Assembly (NCBI GenBank): GCA_004794655.1
Contig: SMMW01000003.1
Coordinates: 17,274,501-17,338,500, forward strand
Reading direction: 5' to 3'
Source of the DNA: Marisa cornuarietis
Taxonomy: Eukaryota > Mollusca > Gastropoda > Architaenioglossa > Ampullariidae
Length of the DNA stretch: 64,000 nucleotides
Shown here one piece after another: positions 33,731 through 47,939 of the stretch. The translations under genes were made by a program, and so were the position numbers. Position 1 is the stretch's first letter. Each line of letters begins with the position of its first letter. The notes beneath the pieces are model-generated. The model made no database searches and had not been told where the DNA came from. It worked only from the letters and a program-made list of their open reading frames with translations.

Positions 33731-36700
33731 CTTCTTTGTTTTGTAAATCATGTTTATAGCATGCCCGTAGTTGCTTGTTGGCTTACTCGTGAATGCATTC
33801 TAAATCCTGTTTTCCGACTGAACACTTGAACAAAAAGGAAAAGACAAGCAATGGCCAGACATATCTCAGAATAAATCTCCCAGATTTACCGACTGCACTA
33901 ACAAGGCCATACATAAACATACATTTTTCGATATCTGCAATATAATTTCATGCAAGAGAACGCAGACAACAATAACACCGGCGATACAGATGCCTAACAA
34001 AAGCACACCGTTACGCATTCGCTGATTGCGAGATGTGGGAGGGCGCCACTATGACATGCCTGTGCTGCTGCAGCAGGAAACCAAGATGACAGATTGTACA
34101 GCGAGCACCGAAGGGAAGCTGTTGATGCAGAATCCAGGGAGTGGTGTTTTGCAGACAGGCACAGCTCTGTGACTAAACTGTTTTCTCACTGCCTCCAATG
34201 TTAAGTTAGTCTTTAGATTGTCCAGAGAAGAGATAAGAACAAGAATGTTTACAGCGCCTAAATGACGACACTTTTAGTTTCAATATATCATCTTTCACCC
34301 TACTCTGTCTCTCAATCTTTGACAATTTTGATGCCATATTGTGTTTACTGGGTGAAGTCCACGCACACAGGCTATACGACAAGTAGCGAAGATAACAAAT
34401 TACACGCCAGAAATAGTATCATTCACCACTACCACTATTCGGAGGACTGTTCCGCACGAAAACAGACATTTGGATTCTAGAGAAAAAAAATAGCATCTTC
34501 CAGCAGAGCTTGTGACTGTGACATTTTGATGAAAATTTTTTGCCCTTTTTTTACCTTCCGTTCTTGAGTTCTTTCAACAGCGAGAAATCCTCGTTTTCAC
34601 CAGCGCACTGACACTAATTATTGGCCCAAGATTGAGAAGCAATCTAATACGTATTTTTAAAGCGGCGCGGAGCCAAGAAGGAAGAAACTTGTGAGACTTC
34701 TTGAATGAAAATCGAAGACGGACCATAGAAATAAAGACGGACTGAAAGGCTCCCGTTCCTGGCAGTGGCTTTTTGTCTGATCCCTTGGGTCTGGCTTCTC
34801 CAATATTGCTTGTGAGGCGTGAACATGGGAGAAAGCTGATTAAATCACATATTCGGTATGCAGGGACACATTTCACGGGTAATGAAATCTTATTATATCT
34901 TTGTCAAAGAAACACTAACAGCGTCCGATTTTACTTCTCTTCACTCTCATCTTTTGTCTCATGCACAAACACACACACGCCGACTCCCACGTGTGTAAAC
35001 AGATGTATGCACAAGAAAACACACAGAAGGCAAGCATACGTGTTTTACAGTAGTTTATACGTGTACATGCTGAACAGAATTTATCCTGTATGTCTTCCTC
35101 CATTAAACAGCCTTGTACTCTGATTACCTGGCATATATTTGTGTGTGAAGGTTTTCTTTTTAATGTATATGAATGTGCTTTTTGTTAATTTGTGCATCTA
35201 TGTGTACATGGGTATACCTTTCCTAACGTATATTTTAGACCTTTAAAAAAAATTATGGAGCTCTTTCAATATGTTTTCATACCACCCAGTTTTCTTTCTG
35301 CAGTTTAACCCTCTGAGGTAATCGTGCAATATTTTTATTCACTGAAATGCTTAAGGTCTCGTGGAATACTTTGCTTATGTGTCTAGTTAAGGATACAGTA
35401 CATAATAAGGGTAATCACAGATATAAAGATTGTATATAATTATGTTTACGTTGGCAAGGCTTCAGCCAGTAAGAAAGCTGAACATGTGTTAAATAGGCAA
35501 ACCTGTGTACAAGCCTGACGTCATGATCTTGACCTCTTTCTGTGCCTGGTACGTTTATGGGAGTGTATCTCGAGAACGAAAGGAGCCATTTACTTATATT
35601 TCAGGAAATAGTTTTTTATCTTAACTTTACTAGTCATTAGAAAAAATGATCCATTGCAGACCTTTAAAATGTAGTCCTATCGATGAAGGAAATCCGTAAA
35701 GTGTCATCCTCGTAATGGATAATGAGGGGGCGTAATTATGCAAACATCATTTTGCAAGCGTCGTTTTGGAACAGGAACATCTAAAGTGATATGAAATTTT
35801 GCAGTCTCGACATGCCTGTGCACCATAACAAGATTTCCTACGCGGATTTACAGCGATCAGCTTTCACAGTGCGTTTGTTCTTTTTCAGATAAAGATTTCC
35901 TTAACAGCTAATTGGCCAAGGATTTTGTTTGAGCACGTTTCCGTTCCCGAGGAAACCTAGCCAAATCGAGAATTGTTCTATAACGAACGACTTCCACCCG
36001 TGCCAACGCACGATCTGCTGCAATTACAGTCGGATACAAGAAATACTGAAACAGAGAGTCTCGTTTTGATAAACTTTCAGCTTCTCTTCAGAAAAGACCT
36101 AATCTGGCGACAAGTTAATGGGAGTAGAAAATATTCTATTGTCTCCTCTGCTTCGTGAATTAACAGTTTTTCCTCTTTCTCTCGCTCTCTTTTCGTTGAT
36201 TATGGCGGATTGCTGAGGCGATACAGAAAACAAAGCCCATGGATTTTGTGTCCCATTACTCCAGATTATTGATTCTGCCGTAATAGACAACAAAAAATTA
36301 AATCAGTTGTTATAGCGTGTTAAAACGTAAGACAGATTAAATTATGGAGTATTCTGAAATGTTTCCCCTCTGTCATGAAGCAGGTTTTAAAAATGTAGTC
36401 TGCTTTTTCTTTTCGAATGTCTGTTTTGTCCTTCGTCATTTGTTACCGATTTCCTTCGTTGATGTTTTTATAAATCTCCGAGCCTGTTAACACAGCCTAT
36501 TAACACTTTATCAAGCAGGTTGTTCACTTATTATTGGGCTTCATTTTCCCATGATAAGGTAAGAAATGTGTACCCTAAAATAATCTAGCAACAATAAACT
36601 GCTTCTTAGATGGCGAGGCCTAATGAACAGTGAGGCAACACTGATGATTTTCTCGTCTCTCTCAGATGGGTGTTCAGTTTTGAATATTTCAAGCCAGTGA

Positions 36701-38332
36701 CACATAGAATGTGTTGCAAGCCATAATTAGAAGATTAATGGTACATCCTAATGCAAAACTATCTTATAGTTGCTAGGTTATGTAAATGACAAAACACTTA
36801 TTTCCCAGATCGGAGAGAATAAAACTTTTCACATCCATTTATGACTGGCCTCATCTTTTAGTCGAATTAGAGACAGAATGGACAGCAGGTTATAAGGATG
36901 TCACGAGCCTCTCATCTGAATCCTGCTTGTCAAAGGGAATTGTGGGGAGTTTTCTGAGATTTTTATTTTCGTTTCCTGCGGGGCTTGACTGTCATGATAG
37001 TTCCTGAATTGATAATATACTCTTGTGAGTACAAAAGTCAAGAATACTTGTGTAAGTCATGAAATTTACTTGGGTAAGTGTTAGTACATTTGATCAATTT
37101 GTCATTGTCTTTGTTCGTGTATAAATACGCCATTGTATTTGATAGTGTATAAATACTTCACAGGGTCTTTGTTCGTGTGTAAATACAGTGTATAAATAAG
37201 TTAGGCTCGTTTACTTCTTTATAAATAACCTTCAAAACAAAAAATGGAGTATTAGAAATGTGAACCAAAACCTATTTTAAAAACACAAAGCTAAATATAA
37301 CACTATTTAAAATATTGCAAAAAAATTGTTTTAAATTTTACTAAGATATCTTCTAGAAAAATTGTTGTGCCAATTTAAAATATTAAGGCTTTGCTGTGCC
37401 GTTTGAAGAAAAGCAAACACATGTTTACTTTCAAAAACGGAAATAATGTGACAGAAAAAGTTAATCAAGCAGATGTTTCGTTTACTACACATTTTTTTAA
37501 GGCGAAATATGTTGGATGGCTTATGACAGGACTCATTTGTTGCTAGCTAATCCCTGTATTTAACACTGTGTGTTTTTGGGTGATGAAATTTTTAATAGAT
37601 CTTAACCAACAAACTTAAAGACTGACGCACGGAAGCAATAGTCTTTAAAACCATACCATAAGCAGCATTAAGAAGCGATGTGGAAACAGCCTGTATAATA
37701 ATTAATGAAGACCGAAAACAGGTAGAGATAGAACAGACTAAAAAAAAGAACATTGCCTACCAAATCAAATATTGAGAAAGATGATAAATTCTGTCCATCA
37801 GAATTATTCTGTAGTCTCTCCTTGCAATGTAAAAATAAGTACTAACCTTGGCAGGTGGTCACAGATAGAACCGACTGATAGAGTAGTCATTTCCATTATT
37901 GTAGTCAGCAACTTTTTTTAAGCAGTCTGTAGACAGCAAGAAAGCAGCGGAGATCGTGATCAAAGGATGCTTGTCTAATGGCAGGTGTGATCTGTGGACA
38001 AACCCTGATTGTTTTAGGTATGTTTTCTCAAATAAAAGCCCTCATAAGATACACTTGCTTACGAAAAAAATTGGAATAAATAAACTCGCGGGTAAGCACT
38101 TAACACACACTGACACCTAAATGATCTCTTTCTCTCAAGCACGCACCCACGCACTCACACACATATACATACACATATAATCATCCAGACTTACTTGCCA
38201 ACATCATAGGAAAACAAACTCTGACTGCATGCTTGTCGACCAGTACTGCTCGAGTCTTAAAGAGGTTTACATATGCTGCTAAACAGGCACCTTGGCTAGA
38301 TGTCTGACTAGTGTCTTCGATGAACATTAGAT
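33731..38332. other. Long non-coding stretch
   Basis: About 4.6 kb without a supported gene. Frames are short and overlap on both strands. A GTGTATAAATA motif recurs at 37119-37200 (GTGTATAAATACGCC, GTGTATAAATACTTC, GTGTAAATACAGTG, GTGTATAAATAAG), a loose tandem arrangement that contains TATA-like sequence only by composition. Confidence 0.55.
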
Positions 38333-38742
38333 GCCTTGTCGAGAGACTGGACTAACATTAGGTGTCTCAGCAAGTGACTGGACCAACACTAGATGTCTCA
38401 GCAAGTGACTGGACTAATGCCAGATTCTCAGCAAGTGACTGGACTAGCACTAGATGTCTCAGCAAGTGACTGGACTAATGCCAGATTCTCAGCAAGTGAC
38501 TGGACTAGCACTAGATGTCTCAGCAAGTGACTGGACTAATGCCAGATTCTCAGCAAGTGACTGGACTAACACTAGATGTTTCAGCAAGTGACTGGACTAA
38601 CACTCGATGTCTCAGCAAGAGACTGGACTAATACCAGATTCTCAGCAAGTGACTCGACTAACACTCGACGTCTCAGCAAGTGACTGGACTAACACTAAAT
38701 GTCTCAGCAAGTGACTGGACTAACACCAGATGTCTCAGCAAG
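38333..38742. repeat. Minisatellite, 30-31 bp, two alternating unit types
   Basis: About 13 copies of a unit built on CTCAGCAAGTGACTGGACTA. Type A continues ACACTAGATGT (31 bp) and type B continues ATGCCAGATT (30 bp). In the middle, A and B alternate A-B-A-B-A-B, giving a 61 bp higher-order unit. At the right end only A-type copies remain. A looser first copy begins near 38306. There is no coding function: the alternation of 30 and 31 bp breaks the reading frame. Confidence 0.93.
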
Positions 38743-39856
38743 CACCAAACTTGTCCCCGTGGTTAAGGATTACAGCAGACCCAATACTCGAAGCTACTGA
38801 GCCAGCAGGTAGCATCAAAACCAGGAGTTCGTCAGCCAGCATCCATCTAGCAAATGAAGGCAGCAAATATCAGGGACGTATCGTCACCAGATATAGCAAA
38901 GAAATGTTTCCAGGCGAGCAGGTGCTGTGAAAGACTGTGCCCATGCAACTGCTATCGCCAATCGTCATTTATCGCCAGAAGACGAAAATACCACGACTTG
39001 CAAATGTACATGAATGCGCGTGCATGCCTGAGTGTGCGCCTGGACAGCGCACATAAAAGGAGCAGGCAGTGTTCCCTTCTCGTGCACGAGACACGTTTTT
39101 CTTGCATTCTGACTGAAAGAACAGTGTTCAGACAAGAACCTTATCATCCGCGTACAAGCCGAGAGTAGGCGTGCGAGAGTGTAACTAATCATCCTGTCTG
39201 GGGTCGCACTTCCGATACATCTCCTAAAATTTATTCCTTAAATAAAACCTGATATATTAGACATTACATGCTGAGAATACAAATGAAGAACTCTTTTTTC
39301 TACCGACAAGGACTTCTTTCCCCCATCCCAACTCCACCTCTCAGTCTCGGTCTCACAAATAACACTGTGGAGGTCCTTTTGGGAATTTTTACAAAAGGGG
39401 ATTCGTCAACAGTCCCTGTATTACGTAGGTGAAAAAACGCATGGTAAATAATTATGCAGTGTTTTTCTCCACCAGACCCTCAGACTGTGTCCACACGTGC
39501 TGGGGCAAAGCCTAATTTCTTGAAATTCCAGACCCTCGCTTGGATTGGGTGAACTCTCTATAGGGCTATATATTCTCTCGTCTCCTAAAAAGTTTCCTGT
39601 AAACATTTTGTTGCTTTGGTGTCAACTTGTAAAAAAAACAAGTTGATTTACGTCCCCAGGCTTTTAAACTGAATGTATTGTCATTATGTTTCTAAGCAGA
39701 AGATATATTTTTAGCAATGTAATGGCATAACATCTAGAAATAATACGTTCCACACCAAGAAACGCAATAGTAAAAAAAACTGTGAACAATAAACCATAAA
39801 GAAATGTTTCCCACCTAATGGTTAATGGTTAATTTGCCAAAGCATCGATGCCTCGA
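38743..39856. other. Non-coding stretch
   Basis: Frames at 38730-39168 overlap each other and the minisatellite; none has a motif. A 9 bp stem with a seven-A loop (TCAACTTGT/ACAAGTTGA) lies at 39622-39646. Confidence 0.5.
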
Positions 39857-39900
39857 TGTGTGTGTGTGTGTGTGTGCGTGTGCGTGCGTGTGCGTGCGTA
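39857..39900. repeat. (GT)n/(GTGC)n microsatellite
   Basis: GT run that becomes GTGCGT-rich at its right end. Confidence 0.9.
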
Positions 39901-41834
39901 GATGGATGGGCTTGTGAAGCTGGGGGCGTTCGTGAACAGGGGTGAGTGGGAGGTGAAGATGTGGGTTGCGTAGGTGCGTTTTTCACCTGAAAAACAATAT
40001 TTTGCAGGAAGGAAGGAATGCTTGTAAGAAAGTACCACGACAAGATAATATTGTGTTTATCAGTTTGTGCGTTATCTGAGTTCTTATCCAAGTGTCGTCA
40101 GACATATCACAAAAACACCTTCTCTGTCCTTCTGCCTCCCAATTAGACACTGGTTCTGGCTCTCAATAACAGCGAAGATGGGCTTGGTATTCATAAGCCA
40201 TCTTGCACTGATGTCAAACATAAAATCACTCCCCTTGTTTTAAAGCAAAGCTTTTTTAATATTATAGATCTCTACTTTCAAAATGTGTTAATAGTTATTT
40301 TCCGATACAACAATGCCCGTGAACATTTTCCACTGTTTTTCTGTTTTGCTAACCGGTCACCGAGTCACATGTGCTAGACACTGTTCGTTGAACAAGCCCG
40401 ACTAAGTTTGAACTCGACTGTCAAGAAGTGTTTGCGATAGCACTACTTTTTGACTTTACATAATTTGAATGTCGATCTTTTTCTGAACTTTTGAATGTTA
40501 TGTGTAGCACGTGCAGCGGAAGAAAAACTTACTAAAGCGCAGCGTTCGCTTCTATTTTCTGAACAATGTACTAATATTCTCTAGTACGACTGTCAAACCA
40601 GCAAAACGTCTGTATTGTGTGTGAAAAAAGGAATCAATGGCTTAATAATGCTTGTCTGGTCAAGCTAACTTTTTGGTCCACTTTATGTCCATTTTTGCGT
40701 CTCGAATGCTGTATTTCTTGCAGTAACCGCTTTTGTCGACATTGTACGCTTTTCTACACGATTTTAAATGAGATATTTCATGAAATTTGTGAGTATTGCA
40801 TAGTTACGCCCCAGGATCACTTTCGTGTGTCTCAGTCTTCAAGCTAGAGTCATGAGACCTTCGGCCTACTGGTGTTAGGCGAAGCGGCGATTTTTGTTGT
40901 ATCGGTGACCCTGCCTGAGATCAAACCTGAGAACTCGACTTGAAGGAGAGACTCCAACGTTTTCTGATTCCAAACCGCTTTCTTCTACTCCGTCTGTACG
41001 AAGCGACCGCCACCCAAGGGAGTTTATTTGTTGGCTTTCCATCTACGTATTAAATTGTATGGAAATTCAGGACGATTCTTGTTTATTTAATAAGTGTTGA
41101 TGTACCATCCATCTTGGGCTGGAATACCTCCCTTACTAATGGGTCGAACCGCAATAAGGTATGGGTACTGATGTTTGACTTTATATAAGACAGGCCTAGC
41201 TCGGTCAGTAATTGTCAGATTGAACAAACTGAGATTCGGACACTTGTACCTGTTGGTCGGTTGATGACCATATTCCTCGAAACTTTAATCAGACTTTCCT
41301 GATCATGATAACATGTTTACTTGGGGACACGCTTGACATGATCTGACGAGAGTGCTGCATTTTGTTAGTAGGTGATGTTTAGTAAGAATGTTTACACGAG
41401 CTACTAGCACTTAAGCTGATTCTGATGAGTGTTTAAATTAGCCGCTGTACCATAGATTTTTTAAAAATATGTTTTGATATGTGGGTCAATTTTCCTTAAC
41501 ACGAAAAAGTTTGATGACGTTTGTTCCCCAAATGTATTCTGCCATCGCCTTGGGAAGTTGCAGCCCTGTTCGTTATTTATGTCGCCAGGAAAAAAAACTA
41601 TGTATTTTTGTGTTTAATGTTTGCCCCACGTTAGGTGAAACTCGTAGAAGGTTGATATTTTGCTGGAGTTTTTATGGTCTACATCCCACTGTTTGTTATT
41701 TCGCATTGACATGAAAAAAGGAAGCTAAAGAGATTTAAAATTCCAGCTGTTGGTTAGGAAGCCCACTGGCAAATTTTTGTTTGTTGTGCGCAAAAACACG
41801 TACCGTCATCGACATGAGTGCAGAGGGTCTCCTG
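39901..41834. other. Non-coding stretch
   Basis: No supported gene. Frames at 40617-40847 and 41481-41714 are cysteine/phenylalanine-rich from T-rich DNA and have no domain. Confidence 0.5.
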
Positions 41835-43110
41835 CCCTGTCCTGCCCTCCACCCTCTTCCAGAACAGACCCTACGGCAGTGTCTTGGTGAGCTTTTCCCA
41901 ACTATCACTCATAGGATCGATAACTTTCTTATTTCAGGCAAATTCGTCTGAGCTGGCGTAAAATTAAAAATCTTGATCTAAACACTCTTATCATCTAAAG
42001 GTCCGTGTCCAATATCTTGTTGTCAGAGCTAGTGGAGATTTGCATGCACCAGATGTTAAATCATGGTTTCAATCTGTATATCAAGCTCACCACTCTACAG
42101 AAACTGTACTGCTTCCAGTTCTTCTAGACTTGCTGTGAGTGACGGAGCAATCAAATATCAGTTCTTACTCTCCAATCTGGCATCCGTGAGCTGAGACTTG
42201 ATGTTGGCAACATTACCTTAACGATCGAAAGCAGATTATTTTTCCTCAGAATCTGCACCACTCCATTTCCTCAAACCCTGGATCTTCCCGCCCTTTGTAT
42301 CAAGCCTCTCCCTGAGGTATTTGGATAACATTGTCTGTCATACTGACTTTGCCGATAAAACGCAACTGTTTTACTCTTGAGAATCCTTCTATTGATTTCC
42401 TTTTCTCCTCCACTAAAACTCGTCTTTCGTAAGTTAAAAGCTTGATGATTCAGAACCAGCTCCAGAAAACGACTCCTGAAGCTGAATATCTCTCACCGGT
42501 TTGACGATCATTCTGCGATAAATTGAGACAAGTTTCTTTGACTAAATTTGTCCTTGAGCTTGGCTTTTTCGTAGACAACAAACTTGTGAAGAATCGTGTC
42601 AAGAAGGTTGACTATTTCTTTTTTACGAAGAACATAGTATCAGAAACATCGGGCACTTTTCTTACAATCTCTTGTTAGTACTGTAGATCCATGTTGTCTT
42701 GTCTAAGGAAACCCTCCTCCTGTTGACTGGATCATCAGAGAGGGTAGAACTGTGGAGCTAGACTTATCTCGGGTACACATCAGAGGGTCGTTTGTTGCCG
42801 CTCTCCGTGTAAAGTTGCACCGGTTTTATCCTCCAAAGAAACTTTAACAAGCTGTATATTAGGGATATTCTCAATTTTCCTTCCAGGTCTGGGCGTTCAT
42901 TATCTTATTCTTGACATTTTCCGCTTCCTCGTTTCAACAAGAAACCTTAGAATCAAAGCTCTTTCTCTTATATTAATCCAGGAAGTGTATTTGTATTGTG
43001 TCAGTGCTTTAACGTTTGACTGTCCACGAAGTGTTTTATGTCGGGTCTGTCTTAGTGGATGGGATGGGTGTATTATTGTATAGTTGTGATCTATGTGATG
43101 CATTTAGAAC
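41835..43110 (+). pseudogene. Decayed CR1-like LINE reverse transcriptase
   Basis: Translating the plus strand in shifting frames gives reverse-transcriptase landmarks in the expected order. These are LPTSLF (41850s), LDLNTL..RSVSNILLSELVE (fingers, about 41975-42040), YQAHHSTETVLLPVLLDLL (about 42080-42135), FADKTQLFYS (about 42345-42375, where the catalytic FADDTQL has lost its second Asp), MIQNQLQ (42445), FFTKNIVSE (about 42620), VHIRG (42775) and, near 42890-42990, an SRSGRSL..PRFNKK..SFSYINPGSV ending. Many stops and frameshifts separate the blocks, so the element is long dead. The motif set is that of CR1-like non-LTR elements. The 5' part with the endonuclease is missing. Confidence 0.85.
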
Positions 43111-44996
43111 AAAGAAACATCTTTTCCTTTACCAACGCCAAGAATGTCTTCTAGTCATGCGCGTGGCCATTAAAAAAATGAGTACGAAATCTCTGTCCCC
43201 CACAAGAGATGCTTCCAGCGCAGTAGAATAATAAGGACAATAATGCTTATCAGAAAAACTGAAGAGACAAAAACGAAAGATGAACGCGACAACAAACCCT
43301 GAAGGATCGGGGTTGCGGGGGCAAGGAGGGAGATGAAGCCAACAATTATGAAACGAACAGGCGGAGGAAATAGGTTTTAAATCTTACTTGAATGCTGGAA
43401 ATGGCGACTTAAAAGGAATTAAGAGATGCAAGGAGTCACAAGCATTGAGACCTACACAAGAAAACCAGCGCCGACATTTGTGTTCAACCTCCACGCGAGA
43501 GACTGAAAGTGGATCTACCCGTTTGGTTAAAAACTTGAGTTTTATGCTGGTTTGTTCTCTTTGATGTCTTTCTTTGTTTTCTCTATTCCTTCTGTCTTTT
43601 CCTTCCTTCCCTTGAGTTTATATGCAAAATCGTCTGTATAATGCAAGAGTTAATTTTCTCCAAATGTGATCGTGTATAAGAATATTGAAGAGGTATTTGT
43701 CTTGTCCGGCTTGCTTTCTAGACTTAATTTGCTGTTTTTGGTGCACGACCTTAGCACCAGCTGCTGGTCAAAAACTGTTCAGAGAAGACGATTTTGAAGA
43801 AAAATGCTGCTAGCAGACGTCAATCGAGCTGCGAGTCCGGATTTTAAGCTCAAAAGTTTTGTTCCGCCTTAATTTGACCATATCCGACTTACTCTTCTAT
43901 CAAGAATATAAAAAGTTTTCACTTCAAGACTGGATCATGAGCAAAATTCAGAGAAATTTTAAATGTCTTACGTTGTTTCTATGAAAGGACTTTTTTCGTT
44001 AAAGAATTCATAAGCAGAAGCTCCCTTCCTGATGCCATACCCAGATAAATACGTTCTCTCAAAAATACTACTTGTTGCAGACTCAAACATGAATGGCTGT
44101 GCAGCTAATTTCCAAAGACCGCATAGGGTTGATTAGCAACCAAATGGTTTTAAAAAAATACCGACTTAGATTGATGGTTTGAAAATTAAACTTTTTTCTT
44201 GACTTATTATCGAGAAAAGATCCGGATTAATTTTGTTGACGAAAATTTTTTCCTGCACTTGAATAAACCAACCTGCACGCAATGGATACCCTGTGCATGG
44301 AATCATCAGTTTCACTCAATCTTCCAATAAAATATAAAAAGTAAATTATACTTTACTGCCAAGACAGGTGACCCACCACCTTTTGCCATCAGCCACAGCT
44401 GTCGCGTTTCCTCAATCAGCCTGGAAAACTGTTGTGGGTGTTTGCATCACCCTTACTAATTCCTTTTATACTTAAAATTACACATAACTTTTACTGGGTG
44501 TTTTGTCGTTTCTTATATATGAACAAACTTGCAGTAGACAAAACTTTTTTGTCTATTCTAAACCTAAGATGTTTGCACTCTGCCACACATTGTGCAATTT
44601 AATAATTAGATGTATAAGACTTGCTTAACGTGTGGTTAAACACACTTTTCTTCTCTCCAACGGAAAATAATAACACTTTTATTAGAACAGAGACGGTAAA
44701 ATAGTCTTAAGACTATAGTCCACAATTCAAGAAAGTTTAGATAAGAGAATGAGCTGATCAATGACTTGATGGATGAATGCAGAAGAGAAAAACTGGATGA
44801 TTCTATGTGTAAATTATGGAATAGCCTGTCTGTGTGTAATTTTCGCCTTGCGTTTCAGGAGCCAAGAATTAGTTTTATGGGTTTTCCTTCCTTCCTACAG
44901 TTTAGTTACAGCACCCTGATACCTTTCTTGGGGCCACCAAACGTCAGAAACGTGATGCTATAATGAAACAATGAATTTATGTGGAATAGTGTGTGT
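43111..44996. other. Non-coding stretch
   Basis: I found nothing with coding or structural signal. The first 100 bp could still be LINE 3' untranslated sequence. Confidence 0.5.
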
Positions 44997-45010
44997 GGGG
45001 GGGGGGGGGG
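44997..45010. repeat. Poly-G run of 14
   Basis: Fourteen consecutive G after GTGTGT. Such runs can form G-quadruplex or triplex structures and are prone to length error in sequencing. Confidence 0.9.
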
Positions 45011-47325
45011 TTGCACGTTTCATTACATGGGCGCATAATTGGGAATTCTTTGAGTGTCAAAACTATTCCTGTAAACTCCAGAATGCAAAAAAGCCCTCTG
45101 TCTTAATATGAGTGACCCCCAGGGGCTTCAGGTGTGAAGTGAGGGTAAGTCTTTGCCCAGGGACAACATGGGAAACTTAAGGACAAGTGTCTTGTTTTCG
45201 AAGCTCAAAACCCGTGTGCATAACCCGAAGATGTTTTTCCTCTGTGGTACCCTAGTTACAAAGCGGTAGTACAGATGCCCTGGGATACAGAAATATGAAA
45301 TAATGCTCTCGGGGTCTGGGAAACGCATTGTAACTAAGAAAACAAGAGGTTTTTTCTCGAGTTCTCCATTTAGCCCTGAGAATACTAATATATATCTCTC
45401 TTTCTACATAACTATGGCTACTGGAGACTAAAAAGACGTTGATGTTAAAGGATGGGGAAGAAGAAGAAAGAAGGCCAGAACAAGTGATGGTAGACGAAAA
45501 TGGAAAACAAGCAGAGAGACGGTGGTGATCAGTAACATTGTATAAAAATACTAGCACACAACAACCACATTGTTGACCTAAGCGCGTTTACCTATTTAAT
45601 CATACAAACCTGCGATGGCCCAGAATATTTTTCAAATTTTCTTCTTACACAGGTGTTATACAAGTTTGCCGCGCCTTCTGCAGCTGTTTACTTCAGGTGG
45701 GAGAAGTCTGACATCCTCACGTGTGTCTGCAGAAAAAGATCCAGTGGAATCGTCAGAGGAATTAAAACAAATGTTTATCTTCTATTTCTGCCCCGACACC
45801 TGCCATTTGTTGCAAGAACGCCATTATAGACCGCATTAGTTCTGCCTGGGAAGGCTAGGAGAGAAGAACAACTCTTCTTTTCAAACTTAAAACTCAGTGC
45901 ACTTAAAAGGGCACTCAAAAATGCTATCTTCTTGATCATTTTGTTTAATACGCTTTCTAAATCACCACGTGTCATTAGATCTTCAATAAAATGAAAAGCT
46001 CTCTTTGCGTCTTTTTTAACCCCCCGGTGCAAAACTAAAGTCAGTTGTAAATGTCCTGCCTTTTCTGTTATAAGGTTCCCATCTGTCCACCTTATTTTTA
46101 CTTTTCAACCTTTTCGTTTGTCAGGTTACTGTTGACTATATGTACTTTCTGGTTAATTTTCGGAGTTATCTTTGTCTAATTTTCTATGAAGTCTAGTACA
46201 TTATGGGTTCAGAGATATTAGATCGTTTTAAATCACTTGATGATCTAATGAGACACGGGGTATTTTGTTTTGGATACATTTTACAAAGCATCCTTTGCGT
46301 CGATGTGCTGATCTAACAATGAAGCAATAAAATTTAACACACCAACGACTTTTTAAGATTTTTTGGAGGCGTGGGGCTCTCTTTGTATGTTTGTTGCTGA
46401 TGTCTTTTCTCGTCGTTTTTTTTCTTGCTTTTCTTAAATCTAACCACTATAATTTTTTACATTTGCAGACGACTCTGAAACATGGAACCGTTTTAGTTAG
46501 TCCGAGAGAACCATCGGTAGCAAGTGGCAGATAACAACACACTCTCATGCCAACAAAAACTGTTTCGGCAAGATGCCTGTTAAAAGTCTGACGTCCTGTC
46601 TGGCCTGACATGCAAATATCACAGATTGGTGACTGGCACTGAGCAGCAAGCACCACAGGGAAACATCACTGAGGCCCGCAACTATCTGTCTCCGCCAAAC
46701 AGGATCCGGTCATCTCATTGAAGACTACAGGTTTTTCGGGGATTCCATTTATTTTAGTGCCAAGTCAGACTTTAATAGGCTCCCGACTTTGCTTTTTTTA
46801 AAATCTGAAAGTCGGTGGGTCTAAACTTGGGTCAAAGATTGCTTGAAATTAAAAAGTTCCCGACGGTGCGAAAAGCAAAAAAAAAAAATTCTAAAAGTTC
46901 CTTTTAAGTATTTTTCAGGTTTAGGCTCCTTTCAACCATTGTTAAGTCTCATGTTTGCAAGAGACAAAAAAAGAAAAAAAAGAGGAAATCCAAGCAATTT
47001 CCTCTCCATTTTCATCTTCTCCATTTTCCCGTCCCATTTATGTCCTCATCTATATTTCGTGGCATACGTAGATGTAAGAATGTGATATTTCTCAAGCTTG
47101 ACCTTATTCTTAATACATTAGCTTCACCTGAGTCAACGTAGTCCTCGGGATGTATGTTACTTACGTACGACAAGTCGAGAGCTTTGCACTTTACAAGACT
47201 CACATAATACTGTAAGTTATACTGGCGCAATATAGGATACATGAGCGATTGTGTGTAGAGATTAAAACTACGCGTTTTTCTCCTTGTCAACAAAGAACAA
47301 AAGCAGGTTAGTTACTGCATATATG
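45011..47325. other. Non-coding stretch
   Basis: No supported gene. Open frames here are short and on both strands. A-runs lie at 46880-46890 and 46966-46980. Confidence 0.5.
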
Positions 47326-47342
47326 TATATATATATATATAT
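47326..47342. repeat. (AT)n microsatellite
   Basis: Short TATATATA run after TATATGTATA. Confidence 0.85.
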
Positions 47343-47876
47343 CATTTTCAGTGTCATAAATGTATACAGAGGGATGAAACATCACAACATCGAACACTAC
47401 AGACGTGCATAGCCTCAGACGGTGCCGAAAGTGAAAATGTAGGAAGTATAGCCATAGTAAGTGCTGTTAAGTTTAGGCCAAAACGGAGGACGAATGAATA
47501 TTTACGAGCATACTCCTAGCAGTACCTCATTTTGTACAAGACGGGCAAGGGGAAATTTCTGTGGACCCATCAGGAGAATGAAGTGTATGGTAGGCCAGCA
47601 ATGGCACAACCATCGATCGTGAGGAACATAATATCTTGAAGCGCGCCTGTCTGCTTGTGTTTCCACTCCATGTTTGTCTCCGTGCGCTTTAAGAATAAGT
47701 GCGCCGTTTCCACGGGCGCGGATGGTACCAATGTAATTAGGTTTCTGTTCAACAATTTTTCATTTCGGAAAGTCCCTTGTTGCCATGAAGCAATACAGAG
47801 AATTAAACACTGCGTTTTCTGTATTTTGCGTGTAGAAAATTTATTTCTGAGTGTGTTGGTCATCGTCAGCAGTTTA

Positions 47877-47878
<2 letters not shown>

Positions 47879-47937
<59 letters not shown>

Positions 47938-47939
47938 CA
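47879..47939. repeat. (GT)n-(GC)n microsatellite
   Basis: A pure GT run of about 52 bp is followed by GCGCGCGCAC. The alternating purine-pyrimidine sequence is the classical Z-DNA-forming type. Confidence 0.95.

Noticed and set aside
37119..37205. Repeated GTGTATAAATA motifs as TATA boxes
   Set aside because: They form a loose tandem repeat in AT-rich DNA with no gene start after them.
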